From an uncultured Oxalobacteraceae bacterium (GTDB lineage Bacteria; Pseudomonadota; Gammaproteobacteria; Burkholderiales; Burkholderiaceae_D), in contig CAIOYD010000050.1 of assembly GCA_903862415.1 (NCBI GenBank), positions 1 through 64,000 of the forward strand: a stretch of 64,000 nucleotides of DNA. The letters are read 5' to 3'. The notes beneath the pieces were generated by a model, which did not search any database, had not been told where the DNA came from, and saw only the letters and a list, made by a program, of their open reading frames with translations. Positions 8,449 through 15,902 of this stretch are shown in pieces (position 1 is the first letter of the stretch; each line of letters opens with the position of its first letter). A program made the translations under genes and the position numbers.

Positions 8449-9222
8449 TCATTCTTCCAGTTCATCCAGGGCCAATTGCACATCCAGTCGCTCCATGGCA
8501 TCCATAGGTACGCAAACAGAAGCCTCCCGGTACAGTGCCAGTGCTTCGCCCATTTTGGCTTTACCCTGGAACATCACCAGTCCATTGGCATATTCAATAC
8601 GCGCAATGGCTGATTCTGGATTGAGGCTCAGTGCATGCTTAAACATGGCAATGCCATCCTGTTCTTTAACACCATAGGTCAGTGAAGCGATCACCGGTCC
8701 TACTTTGTCGATGATTTCGGCGTTATACACACCGCGGGCAATATAGGCATCCGCATGCTTTGGTGCCAATTTAATGGTCATTTCCAGACAGTGTTTAATT
8801 TTGCTGGCAATGCCTTGGGCAAGTGCCGCCAACACGGAAATTTCCTGCGAATAACGGCCCAGTGCATAGGCCTGCCAATAATAACCAGATGCTCCGTTGG
8901 GATCCGCCTTTTGTTGCTCAATGCAACGCTCAGAAACATCTTCAAAAAAGCGTATTTTTTTATTTTTATCGGCTTCCAAATAATTTGCGTAAATGCAAGA
9001 GGCTTTATTGGCCACCGTGTAACCGTCCAATCCCAGCTTCAACCCTATCCTGCAGGCAGCTTCAAAATTTCCGCCATGAAAGGCAATCCATGCCGCAAGT
9101 AAATCATCGTTATGAGGAATTTTTTCAGCATCGCCAATATGTAGACGGCTCCAGTGTTTTTTTAAACTTTCTGGAGTGTAGTGAAAATCGGATGCTGGGT
9201 AGGGGAATTTTCGCCATGTCAT
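8449..9222 (-). CDS. TPR-like repeat protein of unknown function
   Basis: A 257-residue protein with tetratricopeptide-like helical pairs, clearest at HCLEMTIKLAPKHADAYIARG and MFKHALSLNPESAIARIEYA, whose Leu/Ala/Pro spacing fits TPR helices. No signal peptide is visible, so it is probably a cytoplasmic scaffold. The start is set at 9222 because TTGGAGAAC lies just before it; a longer frame to 9417 would run into the divergent acyltransferase gene and lacks a ribosome site. It is divergent from WS/DGAT, sharing a 183-base promoter region, and convergent with the FFLEDLYG gene. Confidence 0.7.
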   Translation of the reverse strand: MTWRKFPYPASDFHYTPESLKKHWSRLHIGDAEKIPHNDDLLAAWIAFHGGNFEAACRIGLKLGLDGYTVANKASCIYANYLEADKNKKIRFFEDVSERCIEQQKADPNGASGYYWQAYALGRYSQEISVLAALAQGIASKIKHCLEMTIKLAPKHADAYIARGVYNAEIIDKVGPVIASLTYGVKEQDGIAMFKHALSLNPESAIARIEYANGLVMFQGKAKMGEALALYREASVCVPMDAMERLDVQLALDELEE

Positions 9223-9405
9223 GATGTTCTCCAAGTCGTTCACCACGATACTGCTTAAACTGAACCTGGCGCACAAATTATTTGCTATTGATTTAATCTG
9301 GGCCAAACGTTGGCGACTCTTTGCTTGATATTGAAAATTTACAACAGTAACCTTGATTTGCTCGACTAATTTTATTCTTAAAATTAAACCAAACGGGACT
9401 CGGAT
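9223..9405. promoter_or_regulatory. Divergent promoter region of TPR gene and WS/DGAT
   Basis: These 183 A,T-rich bases separate two divergent genes and must contain both promoters. I see FNR half-sites (TTGATTTAATC near 9288) but no full palindrome. Confidence 0.4.
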
Positions 9406-10827
9406 ATGACTGAGCAAGAACGTATATCCTCTGTAGATACGGCCTGGTTACGTATGGACAGGCCAACAAATCTGATGATGATTTGTGGCGTGTTGATGTT
9501 CGATGGAAAACTCAACCTGCCGCATTTACGTAACACCATCGCAACGCGGATGTTATGTTTTCACCGTTTTCGTCAACGGATTATCGACAAGGGATTGATG
9601 GCGTATTGGGCTACTGATCCGCACTTCGATCTGGATTGGCATGTCAGGCAAATCGCCCTGCCGGGCAAGGCGGGACACAGTGAATTTGAACAGGTGGTCA
9701 GCGATCTCATCAGCACCCCTCTGGATCCCAGCAAACCCCTGTGGCAATTCCATTTGGTTGATATGGCTAACGACAAATCTGCTTTAGTCATGCGGATTCA
9801 TCACTGTTATGGCGACGGCTTTGCCTTAATGCATGTCGTCATGTCGATGACCGATCTGCAACCCGGATATTGCAGCATCGAACCAGAAGATATGCGCCCA
9901 CCTGCGAGCCATCGCGCTACATGGGAACGTGTTCTTGGTCCTGTTACCGAGGTGCTCGGTGATGCCGGCAGACTGGCCGGCTGCCTGGTTGCAACGGGCG
10001 CAGACTGGCTGAAAAAACCCGCGCACGCGATGGAATTTGCACAAACAGGCATGGATCTGGTGGCTGAAGCTGCAATTATTGCCAACATGAAACCCGATTC
10101 CGTCACGCGCTTCAAAGGAACGCTCGGTGTCATGAAACGGGTAGCCTGGACGGATGCGCTGTCACTATTTGACGTCAAGGCCGTCTCCGAAGCCTATGCC
10201 TGTTCCATTAATGATGTCTTACTGGCCTGTGCCAGTGGTGCATTACGGCACTATTTACAGGCGCATGGGGATCAGGTCAATCATCTCGACGTACGTGCCA
10301 TGGTTCCGGTCAATTTACGACCACCCGGCGAGATTACTGAATTGGGGAATCAATTTGGTTTAGTGTTTTTGGATTTACCCCTCAACATTGCCGATCCAAT
10401 AGAACGATTGCTTGAAGTAAAGCAACGCATGTCACATCTCAAGTATTCACAACAACCTATGGTGGCTCTTGGCATTCTTGCGGGTCTGGGGGTTGCTCCA
10501 TCGCTGCTCAGAGAACGCATCTTGGAAGCCCTGGCTGCCAATGCCAGCGTGGTGATGACCAATGTGCCCGGATTCCCTGAAAGCAGATATTTCGCAGGCC
10601 AGAAAATTAATCAACAGCTTTTCTGGGTGCCACAATCAGGCGGTATTGGTGTTGGTGTGAGCATTCTGAGTTATGCCGGAAAAATTAATTTTGGTATCGT
10701 GAGTGACTTAAAACGCGTACCTGATCCGGATCTCATTGTCCGTCTGTTTACCGAACAATTCGAATCCTTGTTACTTATAGCAATGGAGCAACTTTGTTGC
10801 CGTGAAGAACCTGCAAGCGTGCAATAA
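9406..10827 (+). CDS. Wax ester synthase/diacylglycerol acyltransferase (WS/DGAT)
   Basis: A 473-residue bifunctional acyltransferase that esterifies fatty alcohol or diacylglycerol with acyl-CoA, making wax ester or triacylglycerol. The catalytic HHxxxDG motif is HHCYGDG at residues 132-138. Other family marks are the opening SSVDTAWLRMD, VPVNLRPPGE, ELGNQFG and TNVPGF near the C-terminus. Length is normal for the family. With the acyl-CoA reductase, acyl-CoA ligase and phasin in the same 8 kb, it defines the region as a storage-lipid locus. Which product dominates cannot be told from sequence. The ribosome site is weak. Confidence 0.93.
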   Translation: MTEQERISSVDTAWLRMDRPTNLMMICGVLMFDGKLNLPHLRNTIATRMLCFHRFRQRIIDKGLMAYWATDPHFDLDWHVRQIALPGKAGHSEFEQVVSDLISTPLDPSKPLWQFHLVDMANDKSALVMRIHHCYGDGFALMHVVMSMTDLQPGYCSIEPEDMRPPASHRATWERVLGPVTEVLGDAGRLAGCLVATGADWLKKPAHAMEFAQTGMDLVAEAAIIANMKPDSVTRFKGTLGVMKRVAWTDALSLFDVKAVSEAYACSINDVLLACASGALRHYLQAHGDQVNHLDVRAMVPVNLRPPGEITELGNQFGLVFLDLPLNIADPIERLLEVKQRMSHLKYSQQPMVALGILAGLGVAPSLLRERILEALAANASVVMTNVPGFPESRYFAGQKINQQLFWVPQSGGIGVGVSILSYAGKINFGIVSDLKRVPDPDLIVRLFTEQFESLLLIAMEQLCCREEPASVQ

Positions 10828-10910
10828 TCCCCACCACATCCATCAACATATCCAATATCAACCAGCGTATTTCTTAACAGAAATTGAAAATAAATTTCAA
10901 TGTATTTTTA

Positions 10911-10924
10911 TTGATCTCGATCAA
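10911..10924. promoter_or_regulatory. Perfect FNR/ANR-type box
   Basis: TTGATCTCGATCAA is an exact match to the FNR/ANR consensus TTGAT-N4-ATCAA. It lies 167 bases upstream of the small heat-shock gene, in a non-coding gap, so a long leader or an additional promoter is implied. ANR-controlled hsp20 genes are known in Burkholderia and Pseudomonas. Confidence 0.65.
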
Positions 10925-11091
10925 AAAGAACCCCTGCTGCAGCGGTACTCTGGACGATAGTAGTCAGTGAATTTATTTTACGAATAAAATAACTGCATGT
11001 ATTTTCTCGCAGGGCTGCTGGCAGCTCATAGTCAGCGGATTTTTCATTACTGTTTGCACTAACTCCATAGTTAAATCGCAAAGGAAATATC

Positions 11092-11529
11092 ATGACTAAT
11101 CTTTCTATTTATGATCCATTCGGTACGCGCTTGAATCGTTTTATCAATAATTTTGTTTTAAATCATTCCAATTTTCTGGATGAGCCGGAAGCACTCAATG
11201 GACCAACCCTTAAAATGGATTTATCCGAGGATGACAAAAATTACTACGTGCATGCCGACTTGCCAGGCGTAAAAAAAGAAGATATCCGGATCAGCGTTGA
11301 CAGCAATCAGGTTTCAATCAGCGCCGATATCAAATCACACAAGGAAGAAAAAAAAGGCAAAAGTATCATTCACAGTGAACGTTATGAAGGTAAGACCTAT
11401 CGCAGTTTTACACTGGGATGTGGGATAGATGACAGCAATTCATCGGCAAAATTTACTGATGGTGTGCTCGAACTGACTTTGCCAAAAAAAGCAGAAGGGA
11501 ACAGTATTAAGCAAATAAAAGTGCAGTGA
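11092..11529 (+). CDS. Small heat-shock protein, Hsp20/alpha-crystallin family
   Basis: A 145-residue holdase chaperone. The alpha-crystallin domain spans about residues 40-135, including VHADLPGVKKEDI, the internal SERYEGKTYRSFTLG segment and VLELTLPKK; the tail ends IKQIKV, resembling the IxI/V motif that mediates oligomer contacts. AAAGGAAAT gives a good ribosome site. Hsp20 proteins are often found on storage granules, and this copy lies next to phasin and WS/DGAT genes behind an FNR box, suggesting induction when oxygen falls and storage granules form. That link is inference. Confidence 0.88.
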   Translation: MTNLSIYDPFGTRLNRFINNFVLNHSNFLDEPEALNGPTLKMDLSEDDKNYYVHADLPGVKKEDIRISVDSNQVSISADIKSHKEEKKGKSIIHSERYEGKTYRSFTLGCGIDDSNSSAKFTDGVLELTLPKKAEGNSIKQIKVQ

Positions 11530-11552
11530 CAGATACAATTAACTCGCTAGTC

Positions 11553-11607
11553 CTTCCGAGGTTGATGTTGACGATTCTTTCCTTTAGAACGTCAATAACT
11601 TCGGAAG
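11553..11607. repeat. Long imperfect inverted repeat between hsp20 and hemerythrin
   Basis: CTTCCGAGGTTGATGTTGACG at the left pairs imperfectly with CGTCAATAACTTCGGAAG at the right around a 16-base loop. The outer 7 bases and the inner TTGACG/CGTCAA are exact. No T-run follows, so it is not a classic intrinsic terminator; it could be an operator or an mRNA hairpin. Confidence 0.5.
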
Positions 11608-11667
11608 CTAACAATCAAAACTACAATAATTAATGGAGATGAGACTTAGTCTTCTTGGGACGCAGAT

Positions 11668-12135
11668 ATGAATAATATCGAATGGATACCTGAAATGTCG
11701 CTAGGCGTTGTTATTATCGATGAGGAGCACAAACGTTTTTTACACAAATTTTCTGAACTTGCGCGGGCGCCTGATTTGGAATTCTCCACGTGTTTTCTTG
11801 AATTGCTTGAAGAACTTGAGCACAATTTCAAACAGGAAGAAGATCTGATGGAAAAGTGCCAGTTTTTTCAAATCAGGGAACATCGCCAAGAGCACGGAAA
11901 ATTATTGCATGCATTACATATAGTCACACCAAACGTGCTGCGTGGGGAGTTTGACGCTGCACGTGAGACGCTTTCAATATTACCAAAATGGTTTGTGTTT
12001 CATTTATCAAAGATGGATATGCAACTCGCTATCTGGCTCAAATTAAAAGAACCAGAATTGAACTGCGAACATGATTTTTACCCACCCAAGAGAGTGTCGG
12101 TGCACCACAGCAATCTCCATGTCAGTGTTGGGTAA
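11668..12135 (+). CDS. Bacteriohemerythrin with a substituted ligand position
   Basis: A 155-residue single-domain hemerythrin-like oxygen-binding protein. Ligand positions visible are H21 (IDEEH), E57 (EEDLM), H72 and H76 (EHRQEH), H112 and D117 (HLSKMD). Aligned on the EExLM element, the usual His four residues before E57 is N53; a His at 52 immediately precedes it. So the di-iron site either lacks one ligand or the helix register is shifted. About 30 residues beyond the domain are not recognised. The ribosome site is weak. Its place behind the FNR-box heat-shock gene suggests a role at low oxygen, but it may have its own promoter. Confidence 0.75.
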   Translation: MNNIEWIPEMSLGVVIIDEEHKRFLHKFSELARAPDLEFSTCFLELLEELEHNFKQEEDLMEKCQFFQIREHRQEHGKLLHALHIVTPNVLRGEFDAARETLSILPKWFVFHLSKMDMQLAIWLKLKEPELNCEHDFYPPKRVSVHHSNLHVSVG

Positions 12136-12461
12136 CCTGTAAACAGGGGGCAGATGAAAATCGACTTCCCCCTGTCTTATTATTTCCCTGCATCCGAAGG
12201 ACTTCACATCCGTTGTACCTATTTTTCCAGTCCTGACCTTTCTTGCCATATAAATTAACTATTTGTTTAAATTGCTGGCACTATTTTCCTTTTCTGTTGC
12301 CCTAGGAAGGCTTTTAATTTGTCAGCTTTAAACCAAACATACTTCATGGCAACTTGTTTTTGTTGATTGCTCAACTATTCTGGCTACATCAGTCCGATTT
12401 TAGCCGCACTTTTAAATCCATACCTTTGACTATTTCAGGTATTAACTGGGCATGCATTTTG
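12136..12461. other. Intergenic region before the first orphan histidine kinase
   Basis: Apart from the hairpin at its left end I see no gene or known motif. It is A,T-rich and presumably holds the kinase promoter; an upstream TTG start at 12354 would shorten it. Confidence 0.4.
12143..12175 (+). terminator. Likely terminator of the hemerythrin gene
   Basis: ACAGGGGG at 12143-12150 pairs exactly with CCCCCTGT at 12168-12175 just after the stop codon. The following bases are CTTATTATTT rather than an unbroken T-run, so termination strength is uncertain. Confidence 0.5.
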
Positions 12462-13919
12462 ATGAATAAGCCTACGATCAACACAACAACCCAGTTTGAA
12501 TCAAGGCCAGGCTTTGTGATGCAATCACATCGCCTTACCCAAATTGTGTGGATATCACTAATCTCGGTTTCCATCAGCATGGTTTTTTTTGTTGCCAAAG
12601 GATGGGCGTGGGACAGCGTGCAAACATCGCTACTTTCTACCTTTTGCATATTTTTACTCTGTCTCTGGCTGATTCAACACCGCAAAGGCCAACATGCCAC
12701 CACGCTGTTTATAGTGACATTGACACTGTTGGCCAGTTCACTGATCTATCAGGCTGAGGGTTTGCATGACGAGGCAGTTGTGATTTTCCCAGCAATTCTG
12801 TTGTTTGCCTGCATGTTTGGTACTCGCCTGCAGTTTTTTTCGCTGCTTGCCGGTCTGATCGGATTTTTAACTTATATCGTACTGGCGCATGAGCAGGGTT
12901 GGCATCTGATTCCTGACAAGGTGGAAACCAATTTCAGTGTACTGATCAACGTTTCGTTGATATTAATTGCCTCCGGTTTTTTTGCCTTTGTGCTGTCCAG
13001 TGATTTACGTAAAGCACTGCTCGAACTGAACCAGTCCAAAAATGATTTACTGGAACTCAATGATCAGCTGGAAAACCGAGTATTACAACGCACTGAACAA
13101 TATGAAAATGCTAATAAAGAGTTGCAATTTTCGATGGAAAAACTCGAACATGCCATGACCGAACTGGTGCAGGCGGAAAAACTGGCTTCGCTGGGTTCAA
13201 TGGTCGCCGGAATATCCCATGAATTGAATACCCCCATAGGAAACACCTTGCTGGCAGCCACCAGTATGGAAAAATTATTTGAAAACATGGCTGAAAAAAT
13301 GCAAGGGGGAAATTTAAAGCGCGTCGCGTTTGCTGATTTTGTCAAAGATGGCCTGGAAATGTCGGGGCTGATTACGCGTTCAACCCACAAGGCGGCCGAT
13401 TTGGTACTTAGTTTCAAACAGGTGGCGGTGGATCAAACTTCAGAACAGCGGCGCGATTTTGATTTGAAATCCGTCGTCAACGACAATCTTTCCGCCATGC
13501 AACCCAATTTCAAGAAAAAAGAGATCACCGTCAACAATCGCGTGCCTGAAGGAATCCTGTGCAACAGCTTTCCCGGCCCTCTTGGGCAAATTTTAACCAA
13601 TCTGATTCAAAATGCCATTTTGCATGGTTTTGCAGATCGAAGTTTCGGAACCATCGACATACAATCCATCAATCAGGAAAATCAAGTCATCCTGCGTATT
13701 CATGACGATGGTGTCGGTATGCCGCAAACCGTGATTACACGCGTATTTGATCCTTTTTTTACCACCAAACTGGGAAAAGGCGGTTCTGGCCTTGGCCTGT
13801 CGATCTCACGCCGGATTGCCACCTCCATACTGGGCGGCGAACTGCGGGTGGAATCATCGCCCGAAGGAGGCAGTACCTTCTTCATTGTACTGCCCAAAAC
13901 GGCACCATTTCCATTATGA
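12462..13919 (+). CDS. Membrane-bound orphan sensor histidine kinase
   Basis: A 485-residue kinase. About five to six hydrophobic segments occupy residues 25-185, followed by a coiled coil, then the H-box SHELNTPIGN with phospho-accepting His near 253, N-box QNAILHGF, G1 DDGVGM and G2 GGSGLGLSI. The HELNTPIGN form marks a subclass of HATPase kinases; the second kinase at 31779 has nearly the same catalytic region (shared FKQVAVDQ and LGQI motifs). No response regulator is adjacent. The stimulus is unknown. ATG at 12462 is chosen over a TTG at 12354, but the ribosome site is weak. Confidence 0.8.
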   Translation: MNKPTINTTTQFESRPGFVMQSHRLTQIVWISLISVSISMVFFVAKGWAWDSVQTSLLSTFCIFLLCLWLIQHRKGQHATTLFIVTLTLLASSLIYQAEGLHDEAVVIFPAILLFACMFGTRLQFFSLLAGLIGFLTYIVLAHEQGWHLIPDKVETNFSVLINVSLILIASGFFAFVLSSDLRKALLELNQSKNDLLELNDQLENRVLQRTEQYENANKELQFSMEKLEHAMTELVQAEKLASLGSMVAGISHELNTPIGNTLLAATSMEKLFENMAEKMQGGNLKRVAFADFVKDGLEMSGLITRSTHKAADLVLSFKQVAVDQTSEQRRDFDLKSVVNDNLSAMQPNFKKKEITVNNRVPEGILCNSFPGPLGQILTNLIQNAILHGFADRSFGTIDIQSINQENQVILRIHDDGVGMPQTVITRVFDPFFTTKLGKGGSGLGLSISRRIATSILGGELRVESSPEGGSTFFIVLPKTAPFPL

Positions 13920-13935
13920 AGAGCCTGCTGCCGGT

Positions 13936-14472
13936 TTAATGTTCGCGCTGCGCCAGCAAGATGGTCGTCTGATTCATGACCCGGTCTACCCAGACCATGG
14001 CCAGCGCGGAAAGCAGGAAGGTAATGTGAATAATCACCTGCCATTTAATGGTGTGCTCGTCGATATTACTGGCATTGATAAAGGTTTTGAGCAGATGAAT
14101 TGAGGAAATGCCGATAATGGCTGTCGATAATTTGATTTTCAGCACCCCGGCATTTACATGCGATAACCATTCCGGCTGATCCGGATGATCATCGAGATGC
14201 AGGCGGGTCACGAAAGTTTCATAGCCGCCGATTATCACCATAATCAACAGATTGGCAATCATGACAACGTCGATCAGACCCAGCACGGTCAACATGATTT
14301 CGGTTTCATTGATCTGACCACTGCCAAACGCATGTTGCAACAGATGCAGCAACTCATTCAAAAACAAATAAACATAGACCGCCTGAGCAACAATGAGCCC
14401 CAGATACAACGGTGCCTGTATCCAGCGACTGAAAAAAATAATGGTTTCAAGTTTTTTTGTGGCCCGGTTCAT
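13936..14472 (-). CDS. UPF0114/YqhA family membrane protein
   Basis: A 178-residue inner-membrane protein with about four transmembrane helices, matching the UPF0114 (YqhA) family by the opening ETIIFFSRWIQAPLYLGL and the VMIANLLIMVIIGGYETFV segment. Function is unknown in the family. Start 14472 has AGGAAAG just upstream, better than the longer frames to 14496 or 14544. It converges on the histidine kinase gene, with 16 bases between. Confidence 0.85.
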   Translation of the reverse strand: MNRATKKLETIIFFSRWIQAPLYLGLIVAQAVYVYLFLNELLHLLQHAFGSGQINETEIMLTVLGLIDVVMIANLLIMVIIGGYETFVTRLHLDDHPDQPEWLSHVNAGVLKIKLSTAIIGISSIHLLKTFINASNIDEHTIKWQVIIHITFLLSALAMVWVDRVMNQTTILLAQREH

Positions 14473-14765
14473 AAACTTTCCTGTTTGTTTGCTCATGTGA
14501 TTCATTGAATGAAACTTCTGAATGGCTGCTGCTATTTTCGCCACAGAGGTTCAGACTGTCAACGATGACCCACCCCTGTGAAATCAATTGTAACAAATGC
14601 AGTACTGAATTTTGAGAATCCAATGGCAGAGTCTATAGTTAACCAAGAGTTTGCGTTGACTTCCCATAGCTTTATAGTAACGCTGCATGCCTGATTGCAT
14701 TAAAATGATATGGTGCTATTACCTTCTGTCGCCACCGCCACATCAACTCAACAGGAAGCCTGACT

Positions 14766-15902
14766 ATGAAATATCTCTGGTTCATTCCGCTGTCCCTGCT
14801 GCGCGCCGGTTACTTTGTGTATTCGCTGTGGTGCCTGTCATTTCCAGTGTTTATCGGCACCCTGCTGTATGCGCATCACGCTAACTTATTGTCGGCCGAC
14901 CTTATCCGCGTTGTACATGCCGGTGGTTGGCTGCTGTTCGTCATGGCGCTCCTTATTCCACTCATGGTGTACACACAACACTCGGCGGGCGACCCGAATC
15001 CATTACAAAGTGGATTCATGTCCTGGTTTGCCAGTCTGCGCTGGTATTGGAATACCCGCCCAGGAGAAATGGCTAAAGTCGGCTTGCCATCAGGATTTCT
15101 GGTTGAAAACCCCATGAGTTATCGCATTAATGGTCAGGCAATGCGGCAAATTTTAACCGTGCTGCAACCGGGCGATATTTTATTGCGTGCCTATGACGGC
15201 TATCTGGATGGCGCCTTCATTCGCCATTCTTCTTTGAGCAAACACTATCAGCCAGGCTGGTTCACCCATGCAGCAATGTACATTGGCGAATTGAATGAAC
15301 AAGACCAGTCCAGGGTTCCTGCAGGATTTCGACACAATAGTGGCTACTTTGAACAGGGCAGCCAGATGGTATTACACTCAATGTCCAAAGGCGTACATTC
15401 GGAAGATATTCTGACTTGGTGTCGCTGTGATTATCTGGCGGTGCTGCGCATTAAACCAATGCTGACTCAGGTGGCCAATATCGATACCATGACCAAAAAC
15501 CATGCCACAGACTCAGAAATCGCCAGCATCCAACTGCAGCAACTATTACGTCAGGGTGGGACAGTTCCTGCCCAGGCTGCCATCAGCGCGGCCAAACTCT
15601 CGGCTCTGGAAAAAATTGGTGAGCCCTATGATTTTGAGTGTATCACCACCACAAAATATACCCGTTTCAGCTGTGCCGAACTGGTGTATTACTGCTTCCG
15701 TGGCATACACGATGCACTCGGACTGCAGGCGCTGGCACACAGTTTTTATCCGCTGGGATCCGTGGCCAAACATCTGAGTTTCATGCAGCGCACCACTGTC
15801 ACACCGGATGACTTTTACCAGCTGGCTCAGGCCGGCCATCTGGAATTGGTATGGTCCGACAACATCACTCAAAAGCAACACACCATCAAGGCCAAGATAT
15901 GA
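14766..15902 (+). CDS. Membrane-anchored permuted NlpC/P60-like cysteine hydrolase (YiiX/C92)
   Basis: A 378-residue protein with two N-terminal hydrophobic segments (about residues 5-35 and 50-70) and a YiiX/YebB-type (peptidase family C92) domain. The family motif PGDILL is near residue 134, the His in FTHAAMYIG near 168 and the likely nucleophile Cys in RFSCAELVYY near 301, in the His-before-Cys order of circularly permuted NlpC/P60 enzymes. Such enzymes cleave amide or thioester bonds, with lipid or peptide substrates not settled. Its stop overlaps the next start (ATGA), coupling it to a cyclic-di-GMP phosphodiesterase-like gene. Confidence 0.8.
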   Translation: MKYLWFIPLSLLRAGYFVYSLWCLSFPVFIGTLLYAHHANLLSADLIRVVHAGGWLLFVMALLIPLMVYTQHSAGDPNPLQSGFMSWFASLRWYWNTRPGEMAKVGLPSGFLVENPMSYRINGQAMRQILTVLQPGDILLRAYDGYLDGAFIRHSSLSKHYQPGWFTHAAMYIGELNEQDQSRVPAGFRHNSGYFEQGSQMVLHSMSKGVHSEDILTWCRCDYLAVLRIKPMLTQVANIDTMTKNHATDSEIASIQLQQLLRQGGTVPAQAAISAAKLSALEKIGEPYDFECITTTKYTRFSCAELVYYCFRGIHDALGLQALAHSFYPLGSVAKHLSFMQRTTVTPDDFYQLAQAGHLELVWSDNITQKQHTIKAKI

